64,000 nt of DNA from Novosphingobium sp. (GTDB lineage: Bacteria > Pseudomonadota > Alphaproteobacteria > Sphingomonadales > Sphingomonadaceae). The DNA is taken from positions 62,001 to 126,000 of the forward strand of contig NZ_JAUYRV010000053.1 of NCBI RefSeq assembly GCF_030696665.1. Direction: 5' to 3'. The notes beneath the pieces are model-generated. The model saw nothing but the letters and a program-made list of their open reading frames with translations, searched no databases and was not told the origin of the DNA. The position numbers and the translations under genes are program-made. Positions 1-8,815 of the stretch are shown here, in pieces; the first letter of the stretch is position 1; every line of letters starts with the position of its first letter.

Positions 1-240
1 GCCTTTGCCCAAGCCGCCAAAGCGCATGACCGCACCGGCGCGCAACTGCTGCGCGATTTCATGCGCGAATATGTGCAGGAACAGCGCGAGGCGGCGGAAT
101 ACGACGCATGGTTCCGGCGTGAGGCGCAGATCGGGATCGATCAGGCCAATGCGGGAATGCTGATTCCGGGGGAAGAGGTTGAGGCCCATTTCGCAGCAAG
201 GCGAGCTGAACTCCGCGAGCGACTGGCCGCCGGAGAGTGA
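1..240 (+). CDS. Type II antitoxin, C-terminal part (5' end outside window)
   Basis: An open frame runs from the first base to a TGA at 238-240 and gives about 79 residues, so the N-terminus is cut by the window edge. The visible part is charged and helical, rich in Glu, Arg and Ala, and ends in a segment (MLIPGEEVEAHFAARRAELR) typical of the toxin-binding tail of ParD/CopG-like ribbon-helix-helix antitoxins. Its stop overlaps the GTG start of a RelE/ParE-like toxin gene by 4 bp, the usual arrangement of such pairs. It probably neutralises that toxin and represses the operon. The DNA-binding domain is not visible, so the subfamily is inferred from the partner. Confidence 0.7.
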   Translation, partial: AFAQAAKAHDRTGAQLLRDFMREYVQEQREAAEYDAWFRREAQIGIDQANAGMLIPGEEVEAHFAARRAELRERLAAGE

Positions 241-521
241 GGCGTATCCTCTGGACCACGGAGGCGATGAAAGACCGTGACGGCATTTTCGACCGGATAG
301 AGCGTGAAGCGCCACATGCTGCAGAAAAACTCGATGCGACGTTTGAAGAAAAGTGCCTGCCGCTTGCCCGGCATCCCTTCATGGGGCGGTCCGGTCGCCT
401 TGATGGCACCCGTGAATTGGTCGTCCACAACAACTACCGCCTGCTATACGACGTAACCGATGAAGCAGTGCGCATCCTGCGTTTGCTCCACGCAAGGCGG
501 CAGTGGCCGGACGAGGGATAG
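237..521 (+). CDS. RelE/ParE-family toxin
   Basis: A 94-residue basic protein that starts at a GTG overlapping the antitoxin stop (GTGA). It has the RelE/ParE fold signature: an N-terminal strand, a helix with ERIEREAPHAAEKL spacing, then 'HPFMGRSGRLDGTRELVVHNNYRLLY', where the R-x-G-R and V-x-x-x-Y-R-L-x-Y elements match ParE-type toxins. The length is normal for the family. RelE members cut mRNA at the ribosome and ParE members poison gyrase; the sequence does not separate these. It should be expressed with, and neutralised by, the upstream antitoxin. Confidence 0.8.
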   Translation: MRRILWTTEAMKDRDGIFDRIEREAPHAAEKLDATFEEKCLPLARHPFMGRSGRLDGTRELVVHNNYRLLYDVTDEAVRILRLLHARRQWPDEG

Positions 522-605
522 CGGCTTGGCCCGGTGGCGAATGGCGTATTGCCCTGCACCTGCTGACATCCTTAGCTGACCATCGGTTGCGATGGAGCGC
601 ATTTC

Positions 606-1223
606 ATGGGTTTGAAGATCACAGGCGCTGGGCTGGCTTTGGCGGCGCTGGCGCTGCAAGCGGGACCAGCATTTGGGCAGTCGGCGGAAACTGCAGCGGC
701 AAAATCAGCCCCCTTGCTGGTGCCAGCGGACTTCGCTGTGCCCACGCTGGCAGAAGGGCCGGGGTTCAAGCTTGTGCCGCTCGGCCCTGATTTGGTGAAG
801 ATCGATTTTGATGCCTACATGGCCTCGATCGAGCATCTGCAGAAGACCTTCACCCGCAGCACCGATTGGCCGCACGCCGGGCTGAACGCTGACGATGCGA
901 TGAAGGACATGGAGGGCGAAGCGGCCCGCTTTCAGGCGCGCAAGTCTTTCGCCTATGGCGTGCTGACACCCGATGGCACGCGCGAACGCGGCAGCGTCTA
1001 TGTTTCGCCCAGTCCGGTGCCGGGATACGATGCGGTGGTGCGGCTGTGGGTGACCAAGGCGGAATACGACGCAGGCTTTGATGCCGCGCTGTATGCTTGG
1101 GTGCAGGCGTGGGTGGCCAAAGAATGGCCCTTTGCCAAAGTGGCCTTTCCCGGTCGCGCGATTGAGTGGGCGGAGTGGGAAGCGAAGGTTGCCGCGGCGG
1201 AAGCTGTCTCGCTTGCTATGTAG
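606..1223 (+). CDS. Secreted GNAT-like protein of unknown function
   Basis: A 205-residue protein that opens with a clear signal peptide (MGLKITGAGLALAALALQAG, cleavage likely after AFG-Q). The mature part (FKLVPLGPDLVKIDFDAYMASI ... ERGSVYVSPSPVPGYDAVVRLWV) looks like a compact GNAT/RimJ-type acetyltransferase domain with a WP-rich end. I see no clear acetyl-CoA pyrophosphate loop (R/Q-x-x-G-x-G/A). A periplasmic location would be odd for an acetyl-CoA enzyme, so the fold may be used for something else. It stands alone between the toxin-antitoxin pair and a convergent aminotransferase gene. Family assignment is from pattern memory and is moderate. Confidence 0.55.
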   Translation: MGLKITGAGLALAALALQAGPAFGQSAETAAAKSAPLLVPADFAVPTLAEGPGFKLVPLGPDLVKIDFDAYMASIEHLQKTFTRSTDWPHAGLNADDAMKDMEGEAARFQARKSFAYGVLTPDGTRERGSVYVSPSPVPGYDAVVRLWVTKAEYDAGFDAALYAWVQAWVAKEWPFAKVAFPGRAIEWAEWEAKVAAAEAVSLAM

Positions 1224-1285
1224 GCCGCCGCCCCTTCAGGGGAGAGGATTGAGAGATCGGGCGTGCGCTAATGCCCCTCTCAACT

Positions 1286-2461
1286 TCAGCTCGCTCCCAG
1301 GCCATCCCGCCACCGCGCCAGCCTTTCCACCGCGTCCATCAGCATCGTCTCGGGCTTGCAGTGGCACAGGCGGACGATGTTGGTGGGAGCGCCAGCGCCT
1401 TCCCACAGCGCCGAGAGCGGGATCGAGGCGACGCCTGCCTGATGGACCGCGCGCAGGGCAAAGGTGCGGTCGTCCAGCGTGATGCCCGAGGCGGGGAGGT
1501 CTATGCAACTGAACCATGTGGCGGCGTTGGGCAGGGTGGCAAAACCTTCGCGGGTCAGCGCTTCGATCAGAGCTGCGCGGGTTTCGGCCCAGCGGGCAGT
1601 GCAGCTTCGCGCGATGTCCGGCCGGTCCAGACCTTCGGCCACGGCCCATTGCAGCATCGGCGGCGTGGTGAAAGTGAGGAACTGGTGCGCGCGGCCGACC
1701 ACGGCGGCAATATCTGGCGCAGCGACGATCCAGCCGACTTTCCAGCCGGTTGCGCCAAAAATCTTGCCCGCCGAGCCAATCTTCAGCGCACGGCGTTCCA
1801 TGCCGGGCTGGGCGAGTAGCGAGTCGTGGCGCTGGCCATCAAAGCGGACGTTTTCCCACACCTCGTCACAGATGGCGAAGAGGTCGTGGCTCACGCACAG
1901 TTCTGCCAGCATTGCCAAATCTGAAGGCGAAGCGGCGGTGCCGGTGGGGTTCAGCGGATCGTTGAGCACCAGCGCGCGGGTGCGCGGGGTGATGGCGGCT
2001 TCGATCGCGGCGCGGTCATAGCGCCACGCTGGCGGTTGCAGCGCGATGAACACCGGCACCCCGCCCGCGCGGCGGACCAACGGGGCATAGGCATCGTAGG
2101 CGGGCGAAAACAGCAGCACTTCATCGCCGGGCTGCACCACGGCGAGGATGGCAGAGGCCACTGCCTCGGTCGCGCCGGAGGTGACGATCACGCTTTCGGG
2201 AGGCAGGTCCAGCCCTTGTGTGCGGGCATAGAATGCGGCAACGGCGCGGCGCAGTTCGGGCAGGCCTGCCATCGGCGGATATTGGTGCGATTGTTCCGCC
2301 GATGCGCGGGCCAAGGCTTCCAGCAATGCAGGCGGAGGGGGACCGTCGGGAAAGCCCTGGCCCAGATTGATCGCGCCGGTCTGGCGGGCAAGGCCGGACA
2401 TTTCTTCGAAGATCGTCACCGGCATATCGGCGTAGATCGGGTGGAGGCGGGGTGCTGTCAT
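1286..2461 (-). CDS. PLP-dependent class I/II aminotransferase
   Basis: A 391-residue fold-type I aminotransferase of the methionine/kynurenine aminotransferase group, which moves amino groups from amino acids to 2-oxo acids in the cytoplasm. Visible landmarks are INLGQGFPDG near residue 35, the cofactor-pocket TSGATEA near 95, NDPLNPTGT near 168, the Asp/Tyr-region CDEVWENV near 200 and the Schiff-base lysine K233 in SAGKIFGATGWK. The substrate-carboxylate Arg is probably in NIVRLCHCK near the C-terminus. The ATG at 2461 is preferred over an in-frame GTG one codon upstream. It is monocistronic and convergent with the 606-1223 gene. The exact amino donor cannot be read. Confidence 0.9.
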   Translation of the reverse strand: MTAPRLHPIYADMPVTIFEEMSGLARQTGAINLGQGFPDGPPPPALLEALARASAEQSHQYPPMAGLPELRRAVAAFYARTQGLDLPPESVIVTSGATEAVASAILAVVQPGDEVLLFSPAYDAYAPLVRRAGGVPVFIALQPPAWRYDRAAIEAAITPRTRALVLNDPLNPTGTAASPSDLAMLAELCVSHDLFAICDEVWENVRFDGQRHDSLLAQPGMERRALKIGSAGKIFGATGWKVGWIVAAPDIAAVVGRAHQFLTFTTPPMLQWAVAEGLDRPDIARSCTARWAETRAALIEALTREGFATLPNAATWFSCIDLPASGITLDDRTFALRAVHQAGVASIPLSALWEGAGAPTNIVRLCHCKPETMLMDAVERLARWRDGLGAS

Positions 2462-2539
2462 CACCGCCTAGCCTAGCCGGGGGGCGGGGCCGGAAGCAAT
2501 CCATCTGGCGATTTTCGCGATGGGCGCTAAAGGAGCGCC

Positions 2540-3484
2540 ATGCAGACCAATCAGCCGATCACCGTTGCCGCGCTCTATCGCTTTGCCGTGATTGCCGATC
2601 CGGCGGCCTTGCGCGATGCGCTCGATGCAACCTGCCGGGCGCAGGGAATCAAGGGCACGCTGCTGGTGGCGCGTGAGGGGATCAACGGGACGATTGCCGG
2701 CACCGCCGATGGCATCGCCCGCGTGGTCGATTTCATCCGTGCGCAGCCTGATTGCGCCACGGTGGACGTCAAGTATTCCGGGGCGGCGGAAATGCCGTTC
2801 TACCGGATGAAAGTGCGCGTGAAGCAAGAGATCGTGACGATGGGTGAGCCGGACATCGATCCGCGCGCCAGCGTTGGCACCTACGTTGCGCCGCAGGACT
2901 GGAACGCCCTGATTGCCGATCCTGCGACTATCGTGATCGACACGCGCAACGATTATGAGGTGGATGTCGGCACGTTCGAACGCGCCATCGATCCGCGCAC
3001 GCGGACGTTCCGCGATTTCCCCGAATGGTTCAGGCGAGAGCGCGAGCGACTGCTGGGCGAGGGCAAAGCACCGAAGGTCGCCATGTTCTGCACCGGTGGC
3101 ATCCGCTGCGAAAAGTCCACTGCGTTCCTGAAGGCGGAAGGGGTGGACGAGGTCTATCACCTCAAGGGCGGCATCCTGAAATATCTGGAAGAAGTGCCGC
3201 CAGCCGACAGCCTGTGGCACGGCGAATGCTTCGTGTTTGATGAGCGCGTGGCAGTGGGGCACGGCCTTTCTCCCGGCAGCCACGTGCTGTGCCGCGCCTG
3301 CCGCCGCCCGGTAAGCGAAGAGGGACGCGCTTCGGACCTCTACGAAGACGGCGTATCTTGCGCCGCCTGTTACCACGAACGCACCGATGAACAGCGCGCC
3401 TCTGCACGCGAGCGTGATCGGCAGGAGAAGCTGGCGCGGGCGCGGGGCGTGGCGCACATCGGCGCGGTGCAGGGCGCGCCCTAA
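2540..3484 (+). CDS. trhO: tRNA uridine(34) hydroxylase, rhodanese type (TrhO/YceA)
   Basis: A 314-residue protein matching TrhO, which makes 5-hydroxyuridine at the wobble position of tRNA using O2. The N-terminal acylphosphatase-like domain is followed by a rhodanese domain (about 120-215) with the active-site loop CTGGIRCEKS (C184 and C190). A C-terminal segment carries two CxxC pairs (CRAC and CAAC) that could bind zinc. It is housekeeping and not linked in function to its neighbours. Its TAA stop overlaps the stop of the convergent GntR gene by 4 bp (3481-3484). Confidence 0.95.
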   Translation: MQTNQPITVAALYRFAVIADPAALRDALDATCRAQGIKGTLLVAREGINGTIAGTADGIARVVDFIRAQPDCATVDVKYSGAAEMPFYRMKVRVKQEIVTMGEPDIDPRASVGTYVAPQDWNALIADPATIVIDTRNDYEVDVGTFERAIDPRTRTFRDFPEWFRRERERLLGEGKAPKVAMFCTGGIRCEKSTAFLKAEGVDEVYHLKGGILKYLEEVPPADSLWHGECFVFDERVAVGHGLSPGSHVLCRACRRPVSEEGRASDLYEDGVSCAACYHERTDEQRASARERDRQEKLARARGVAHIGAVQGAP

Positions 3485-4152
3485 CTGTAAAACTCGTCCT
3501 CGATCCGGGCGAGCGTTTCAAAGCCATCACCGATGTGGCGGCGCATCGCACGCTCTGCGCCATCGGCATCGCCCGCCACGATCAGTGCGAGCATGGCGCG
3601 GTGATCCGCGTTGGCAGTGTTCAGGCGGTCATCGTCGTAAAAGCTTTCGAACAGCAGGCGATGGATGGGCACGTTAAGGCGCTGCAGGTGCTCGGCGATG
3701 ACGTTGTTACCCGATCCTTCGACGATCAGCCGGTGCCATTCATTGTTGAGGCGGCCAAAGCGATCAGGCGCGCGGTCTTTCACGCAGGCGTCCAGCTGGT
3801 CCTGAAGGTCTTGCAGGCGGGCGATCATCGCGGGGTCAGCCTTGGCGGTGAAATCGTGCATCGCCATGCCTTCCAGCGCCATACGCGCGCGGTAGATCTG
3901 GCGCACTTCATCCAGCGTGGATGAGCGCACGGAGGCACCCCGAAACTCCTCGATCTCCACCAGTCCTTCGCCTTCGAGCCGCTGCAAAGCCTCGCGCACC
4001 TTGGACCGGCTCGCCCCGGTCTGGCGGATGATGTCCACCTCGACCAGACGCTGGCCCGGCACGAAACGCCCGGTGCGGATACGCTGGCGTACCCAGTCGG
4101 CAATTTCTAGCCCGGTCGGTGGACGTGGGGGTGGTTCGGTCGATTGCGGCAT
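3481..4152 (-). CDS. GntR-family regulator, FadR/FCD subfamily
   Basis: A 223-residue regulator with an N-terminal winged helix-turn-helix (ADWVRQRIRTGRFVPGQRL ... SRSKVREALQRLEGEGLV, residues 18-70) and an all-helical FCD effector domain (about 80-220) with the usual Asp/His-rich pocket (ARMALEG, NEWHRLI, ADHRAML). FCD pockets bind metal plus small carboxylates such as lactate, glycolate or sugar acids. It is divergent from the 4300 operon, and a perfect 7-2-7 palindrome sits 28 bp upstream of its start. It therefore probably represses itself and may co-control the operon on the other side. The ligand is unknown. Confidence 0.9.
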   Translation of the reverse strand: MPQSTEPPPRPPTGLEIADWVRQRIRTGRFVPGQRLVEVDIIRQTGASRSKVREALQRLEGEGLVEIEEFRGASVRSSTLDEVRQIYRARMALEGMAMHDFTAKADPAMIARLQDLQDQLDACVKDRAPDRFGRLNNEWHRLIVEGSGNNVIAEHLQRLNVPIHRLLFESFYDDDRLNTANADHRAMLALIVAGDADGAERAMRRHIGDGFETLARIEDEFYS

Positions 4153-4179
4153 GGCGCACCTTATCAGATCACATCAACA

Positions 4180-4195
4180 ACATTGTCAACAATGT
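4180..4195. promoter_or_regulatory. GntR/FCD-type operator palindrome
   Basis: ACATTGT-CA-ACAATGT is a perfect inverted repeat with 7-bp arms. Its core TTGTCAACAA matches the TNGTNNACNA pattern known for FCD-type GntR regulators. It lies between the divergent GntR gene and the 4300 operon, so autoregulation and control of the operon are both possible. Confidence 0.75.
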
Positions 4196-4212
4196 CGTCA
4201 GCCATTTTTCGG

Positions 4213-4228
4213 TTGTAAGCGCTTGCGA
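4213..4228. promoter_or_regulatory. LacI-type operator, site A (TTGTAAGCGCTTGCGA)
   Basis: A near-palindrome centred on AAGC|GCTT, the central-CpG form typical of LacI-family operators. It lies 72 bp upstream of the 4300 operon start and resembles four other sites in the island. The candidate binder is the LacI-family protein at 37676-38701. Confidence 0.65.
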
Positions 4229-4299
4229 CATCAGGGATCAGAGCATCAGCAACACGGCGGACCCCGAGTCAAATCAGGGATCCGCGCGGGAGAGTCGAT

Positions 4300-6042
4300 G
4301 TGAACGGATACCCCATCCTTACTGGTGCAGTGGTGGCGTGCGTCACAGCCATGCCGGTTGCGCTGCAGGCCGAGTCCGGCCTTGCGCCGGCCTATCCCGA
4401 TGTCGTGCGCACATCATCCTATGTGCCGGTCCGCGATGGCACGCGTCTTGCGGTCAACGTCTATCGCCCCGCGCGTGATGGCGTGGCTGAAACCGCACCG
4501 CTGCCGGTGATCTTTTCGTTCACGCCCTACCGTGCACGGTTTACGGACAAGGACGGCAAGGTTGAGGACATGGCGCTAAGCGACAGGCTCGCCCTGCGCA
4601 GTCTGATCCGCGCGGGGTATGTGGTGGCCACCGCCGACATTCGCGGCAAGGGCGCATCGTTCGGCCACCGCCGGGGCTTTCAGGACCGGACCGAGGCGCA
4701 GGACGGCCATGATCTGGTCGAGTGGCTGGCCAAACAGCCGTTTGCCACTGGGAAGGTCGGCATGCTCGGCTGCTCCTACCTTGGCGGCACCACCTTTCAA
4801 ACCGCCACCACCGCACCGCCATCGTTGAAGGCGGTGTTCATCGGCGCGTCGGACCTTGATAAATACGCCTTCGTGCGCCGTGGCGGCATTTCGGCGCAGT
4901 TCAACACGCGGCCGGATGAGCCGCCAGAGGTTGATCTGGCCAGCGTGCCGGTGGATGCAGACGCTGATGGCAACATGTTGAAGGCCGCCGTGGCTGAGCA
5001 CGCTGCCAACACCCCGATGGCCGCGCTGTGGTATGGCATGCCTTATCGTGACAGCGTTTCCGAATTTACCGGCAACCAGTTCTGGGAAGAAGTCGGCACC
5101 TACAACTATCTCGATGCGATCCGCCGCGCCGGGATTGCCACTTATTTCTGGAGCAACTGGCAGGACGAGCCGACCGCGCAATCGCTGCTGAGCGCGGCGA
5201 ACTTTCCGAACGCGCGGTTTCTGGCCGGGCCGGGCAGCCATTGCGTGCCGCCGCCGGGGTTCGATTTCACCGGCGAGATCACCCGCTATTTCAACCAGCA
5301 TCTGAAAGATGCGGCACCCGGCAAAACGCCGCGCGCGACATATTGGGTCGAGGGGCTGAACGGGAAGGGCGGCTATGTCACGTCCGACAAATTGCCGGGT
5401 GAGGGCAGCACGGCGCAGGGCTGGTATCTGGGCGCAGGCAAGACCGGCACCGCACGTTCGGCGAATGATGGCGCACTGGCGCTGCGGGCAGGGGCTGCGG
5501 GGGCGGACAGCTTTACCGTGCAATATGATCTGCCAGACCCTGAATACTTCGCGTTCTGGGCCAAGCCGATGGACGACAAGGGGCTGAGCTATACCACGGC
5601 CCCGCTGACCAAACCTGCCCGGATCGTGGGTTTCCCCGTGGCCCATCTGGCGGTTTCGGCAGACAAGCCCGATGCGCAAGTGTTCGTCTATCTCGATCAG
5701 GTGGATGCAGCTGGCAAGGCGGAAGTCGTTGCTTTCGGGCGGCTTGCGCTGTCGCACCGGGTTGAAGGCCGCGCGCCCTATGCCGCGATGGGGCTTCCGT
5801 TCCATCCGGGGCGCAAGGGCGATGTCATGCCGGTGACGCCGGGGCAGGTGGTGCGCCTGAACATCGATATGACGCCGATTGCGCGGATAGTTCCGGCAGG
5901 GGCGCGGCTGCGGTTGACCGTGGCCGGGGCCGATCCGCGCCAGCGCAATCTGAAGGATATTCGGCAGAATCCGGCACCGGTCATCACGGTGCATCGCGGC
6001 GGCGCTGATGCCTCGCGGCTCGATCTGCCAGTCGCTGAATAA
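4300..6042 (+). CDS. Exported CocE/NonD-family (S15) hydrolase
   Basis: A 580-residue alpha/beta hydrolase of the X-Pro dipeptidyl-peptidase S15 / cocaine esterase family. Signal peptide at residues 1-24; catalytic domain about 35-330 with the nucleophile elbow GCSYLGG (S159), a probable acid in NWQDEPT and the His in GPGSHC; then a jelly-roll C-terminal domain (about 345-575). Family members cleave esters or amides. It starts at a GTG with a GGGAGAG ribosome site just upstream and heads a same-strand run that reaches 20335. Being exported and followed by a TonB receptor, it probably releases a product from an external ester. The substrate is not readable. Confidence 0.85.
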   Translation: MNGYPILTGAVVACVTAMPVALQAESGLAPAYPDVVRTSSYVPVRDGTRLAVNVYRPARDGVAETAPLPVIFSFTPYRARFTDKDGKVEDMALSDRLALRSLIRAGYVVATADIRGKGASFGHRRGFQDRTEAQDGHDLVEWLAKQPFATGKVGMLGCSYLGGTTFQTATTAPPSLKAVFIGASDLDKYAFVRRGGISAQFNTRPDEPPEVDLASVPVDADADGNMLKAAVAEHAANTPMAALWYGMPYRDSVSEFTGNQFWEEVGTYNYLDAIRRAGIATYFWSNWQDEPTAQSLLSAANFPNARFLAGPGSHCVPPPGFDFTGEITRYFNQHLKDAAPGKTPRATYWVEGLNGKGGYVTSDKLPGEGSTAQGWYLGAGKTGTARSANDGALALRAGAAGADSFTVQYDLPDPEYFAFWAKPMDDKGLSYTTAPLTKPARIVGFPVAHLAVSADKPDAQVFVYLDQVDAAGKAEVVAFGRLALSHRVEGRAPYAAMGLPFHPGRKGDVMPVTPGQVVRLNIDMTPIARIVPAGARLRLTVAGADPRQRNLKDIRQNPAPVITVHRGGADASRLDLPVAE

Positions 6043-6100
6043 AGTGTGTTGTTGGGGAAATAGAAGCCGCGTTTGACGGCTCAGGGAAGGAGAATGCAAC

Positions 6101-8800
6101 ATGAAGGGCAATCTTGATCGGTCCGCCCGGGCCATTCTGAACATGGGATGCAGCGTGCTGGCATTGGCCCTGCCAATCGCTGTGCAGGCGCAGGACATGC
6201 CGCAAGAGGCCGCCGAAGAGGCACCCGCCGATTCCGCTATCATCGTCACCGGCAGCCGCGTGCGTGGCACCGCTCCGGTTGGAGCGACCGTCACGGCGCT
6301 GGGCCGCAAGGAAATCGAAACCTCCACCGCCGTGACGGTGGACCGCATGATCCGCGAAGTGCCGCAGGTGTTTGATCTTGGCGTGTCGGAAAACTCGCGC
6401 GGTCAGTCGGGCGGCAGCGGCAACATTACTTATGGCAACTCGGTCAACCTGCGCGGCATCGGGCCTTATGCCACGCTGATTCTGGTCGATGGCCACCGCG
6501 TGACGAACAACAGCCGCTCCATTGATCCGTCGACCATCCCTTCGCTGGGCGTGGAGCGCATCGAGATCATCGCCGATGGCGCATCAGCCATCTATGGGTC
6601 TGACGCGGTGGCAGGCGTGGTCAACATCATCCCGCGCCGCTCGCTTGATGGGGGCGAAGTGTTTGCGCGTGCCGGTATCAGCAGCCGGGGCGATTTCCAC
6701 GAAACCACGCTGGGTGCAGCGTTGGGCAAAGTGTTCGACCGCGGCCAGATCATGGTTGCCTACGAACACGTCGAACGGTCAAACCTTTCCGGCGACGACC
6801 GCGATTTCTTCACCAGCGATCAGCGCGCTTTCGGCGGCGCAGACTATCGCATCGCCCGTTGCAGCCCCGGCAATATCAACGCCAATGGCACGACATATGC
6901 GATACCCACCCGGGGCGTGACGCAGGCAACCGCGTTGCAACTCAATGCGGGCACGCTGAACACCTGTGACGAGCTGACCAATCAGGATCTGATCCCGCGC
7001 CAGAAGTATGATTCGGTAAACAGCACAGGCCGCTTCGCACTGACCGACTGGCTGGATGTGTTCTACGATGGCTTCTATTCAAAGCGCTCGTTCTACCGCA
7101 CGTCCGCCTTCTCCAACGCACGGCTGACCGTGCCGCAGACCAACGCGTTCTTCGTGCGTCCGGCAGGGTTCACCGGCACCAGCTATACGCTCGACTACAA
7201 TTTCGAGAACGATCTGCCGACCAACGATTCCGAAGGTTTCGCCCGTTCGTGGCAAGTCACGCCGGGCATCAAGGTCAAGCTCCCCGCCAATTGGGAAGCC
7301 GAGGCGCTGTTCGGTTATGGCAAGACCAACGACTTTTCGGGATCATACTTCGGCGTGAACAACGCGGCGCTGAATGCGGCACTCGCCAGCAGCAACCCCG
7401 CCACCGCGTTCGATCCCTACAACCTTGGCCGCACCAGCCAGGCCGTGCTCGGTACGATTGCCAACCAGATCTTCCTTGCCCCCACCAATGGCCGGTTGCG
7501 CACGTATGAAGGCCGTATCAACGGCACGCTGCTGGCGCTGCCCGGCGGTGAAGTGAAACTGGCCGCAGGCTATGAACGGCAGGATTTCAAGGTCGCGCTC
7601 GGCTCTGCACGCGGCGCGCCGACCAACCCGATCGTGTTCCGCAATTTCGGGCGCAAAGTGGACTCGTTCTACGCCGAAGTGTTCGTACCGGTGTTCGGGC
7701 CGGAAAACGCAATGGGCGGTTTCCAGCGTCTGGAATTCAACGCCGCCGTCCGCCACGACAAGTACAGCGACGTGGGCGGCACCACCAATCCCAAGTTCGG
7801 CGTGAACTGGACCCCGGTCGATGGCGTAAAGCTGCGCGGCAGCTATGGCACATCGTTCCGCGCGCCAACGATCCCCGAAATCTATGGCAATTCGAACAAC
7901 ATCTTTGGCCAGTCCTATCAGAACCCGGCAGGCGGTGCGCCGCTGCAGGGCTATGCGCTGTCCGGCCCGAACCTCGATCTCAAGCCCGAAACGGCAACGT
8001 CATGGTCGGTCGGCATCGATATCGACCCCACGCCAAGCCTGCACTTCGGCCTCACCTACTGGGACGTGAACTACAAGAATCAGGTGCTGGCCAACCTTTC
8101 GAACCTGTCGATCCTTGGCACCGAGGCGCAGTATGCCGGCACCGGCATCGTGTTGCGCGGCGCGGCTGCGGCCACCCGCGTGCAAGAACTGCTGGCGCAG
8201 GGCGTGACGCTGGCAGGCGGTTCGTTCCCCGGTGGCAGTGCGGCCAATGTCACGCTGTTTGTCGATGGACGCAGCCAGAACCTTGGCGTTTCGATCACGC
8301 GCGGCATCGATTTCGTGGGCAGCTGGCGGACCGATCTGGGTGCGGAAGATGCGCTCTCGTTCAATCTTTCAGGCACATACTTGACCAAGTATGACGTGGC
8401 GCTGACGCCAAGCGCGCCACTGATCGACCGCCGCAACTTCATCTTCAACCCGCTGAAATTCCGTGCGCGCGCCAGCGTGACATGGGATCATGGCCCGATG
8501 AGCGCGCGCGTGATGGCAACCCATGTCGGCAGCTATTTCAACAACCTGACCAAGGACGGTCAGAACGTCGGCAGCTATACCCCGGTCGAACTGGGCATTA
8601 CCTACCGCATCGGCGACCGGCAGGGCACGGGCTTCTTTGACAAGGGCATGACGCTCGGCCTCGAAGTGCGCAATGTGTTCGACGTCGATCCGCCTTACGT
8701 GAACCTTGCCCCCAGCGGCAACGGCAGCGGCGGTTATGATGCCAGCGCGAGCGACCCCATCGGGCGCTTCTTCGCTGTCAGCGTCCGCAAGTCGTTCTGA
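6101..8800 (+). CDS. TonB-dependent outer-membrane receptor
   Basis: An 899-residue receptor with a signal peptide (to about residue 30), a TonB-box-like stretch DSAIIVTGSRVRG, a plug domain (LRGIGPYATLILVDGHRV, ERIEIIADGASAIYGSDAVAGVVNI) and a beta-barrel ending in VSVRKSF with the terminal Phe expected for BAM insertion. GGAAGGAGA lies just before the ATG. It imports a bulky or scarce substrate across the outer membrane. It is a paralogue of the receptor at 23820, sharing a 38-bp identical stretch with it, and is co-oriented with the S15 hydrolase upstream and CapA-like and TRAP genes downstream. Confidence 0.93.
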   Translation: MKGNLDRSARAILNMGCSVLALALPIAVQAQDMPQEAAEEAPADSAIIVTGSRVRGTAPVGATVTALGRKEIETSTAVTVDRMIREVPQVFDLGVSENSRGQSGGSGNITYGNSVNLRGIGPYATLILVDGHRVTNNSRSIDPSTIPSLGVERIEIIADGASAIYGSDAVAGVVNIIPRRSLDGGEVFARAGISSRGDFHETTLGAALGKVFDRGQIMVAYEHVERSNLSGDDRDFFTSDQRAFGGADYRIARCSPGNINANGTTYAIPTRGVTQATALQLNAGTLNTCDELTNQDLIPRQKYDSVNSTGRFALTDWLDVFYDGFYSKRSFYRTSAFSNARLTVPQTNAFFVRPAGFTGTSYTLDYNFENDLPTNDSEGFARSWQVTPGIKVKLPANWEAEALFGYGKTNDFSGSYFGVNNAALNAALASSNPATAFDPYNLGRTSQAVLGTIANQIFLAPTNGRLRTYEGRINGTLLALPGGEVKLAAGYERQDFKVALGSARGAPTNPIVFRNFGRKVDSFYAEVFVPVFGPENAMGGFQRLEFNAAVRHDKYSDVGGTTNPKFGVNWTPVDGVKLRGSYGTSFRAPTIPEIYGNSNNIFGQSYQNPAGGAPLQGYALSGPNLDLKPETATSWSVGIDIDPTPSLHFGLTYWDVNYKNQVLANLSNLSILGTEAQYAGTGIVLRGAAAATRVQELLAQGVTLAGGSFPGGSAANVTLFVDGRSQNLGVSITRGIDFVGSWRTDLGAEDALSFNLSGTYLTKYDVALTPSAPLIDRRNFIFNPLKFRARASVTWDHGPMSARVMATHVGSYFNNLTKDGQNVGSYTPVELGITYRIGDRQGTGFFDKGMTLGLEVRNVFDVDPPYVNLAPSGNGSGGYDASASDPIGRFFAVSVRKSF
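7832..7869 (+). repeat. 38-bp stretch identical to 25533-25570
   Basis: The DNA encoding LRGSYGTSFRAPT in this receptor gene is identical over 38 bp to the matching segment of the receptor gene at 23820. Flanking sequence diverges. It may be a gene-conversion tract or a very conserved barrel motif with shared codon choice. Confidence 0.8.
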
Positions 8801-8815
8801 TCGAAGGCAATCGTA

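Noticed and set aside
1231..1242. CCCCTTCAGGGG hairpin after the GNAT-like gene
   Set aside because: A 5-bp stem with a 2-base loop and no T-tract is too weak for a terminator.
4576..6348. 590-codon antisense frame over the S15 hydrolase and receptor start
   Set aside because: Low-complexity Arg/His-rich translation, crosses two well-supported genes, no ribosome site.
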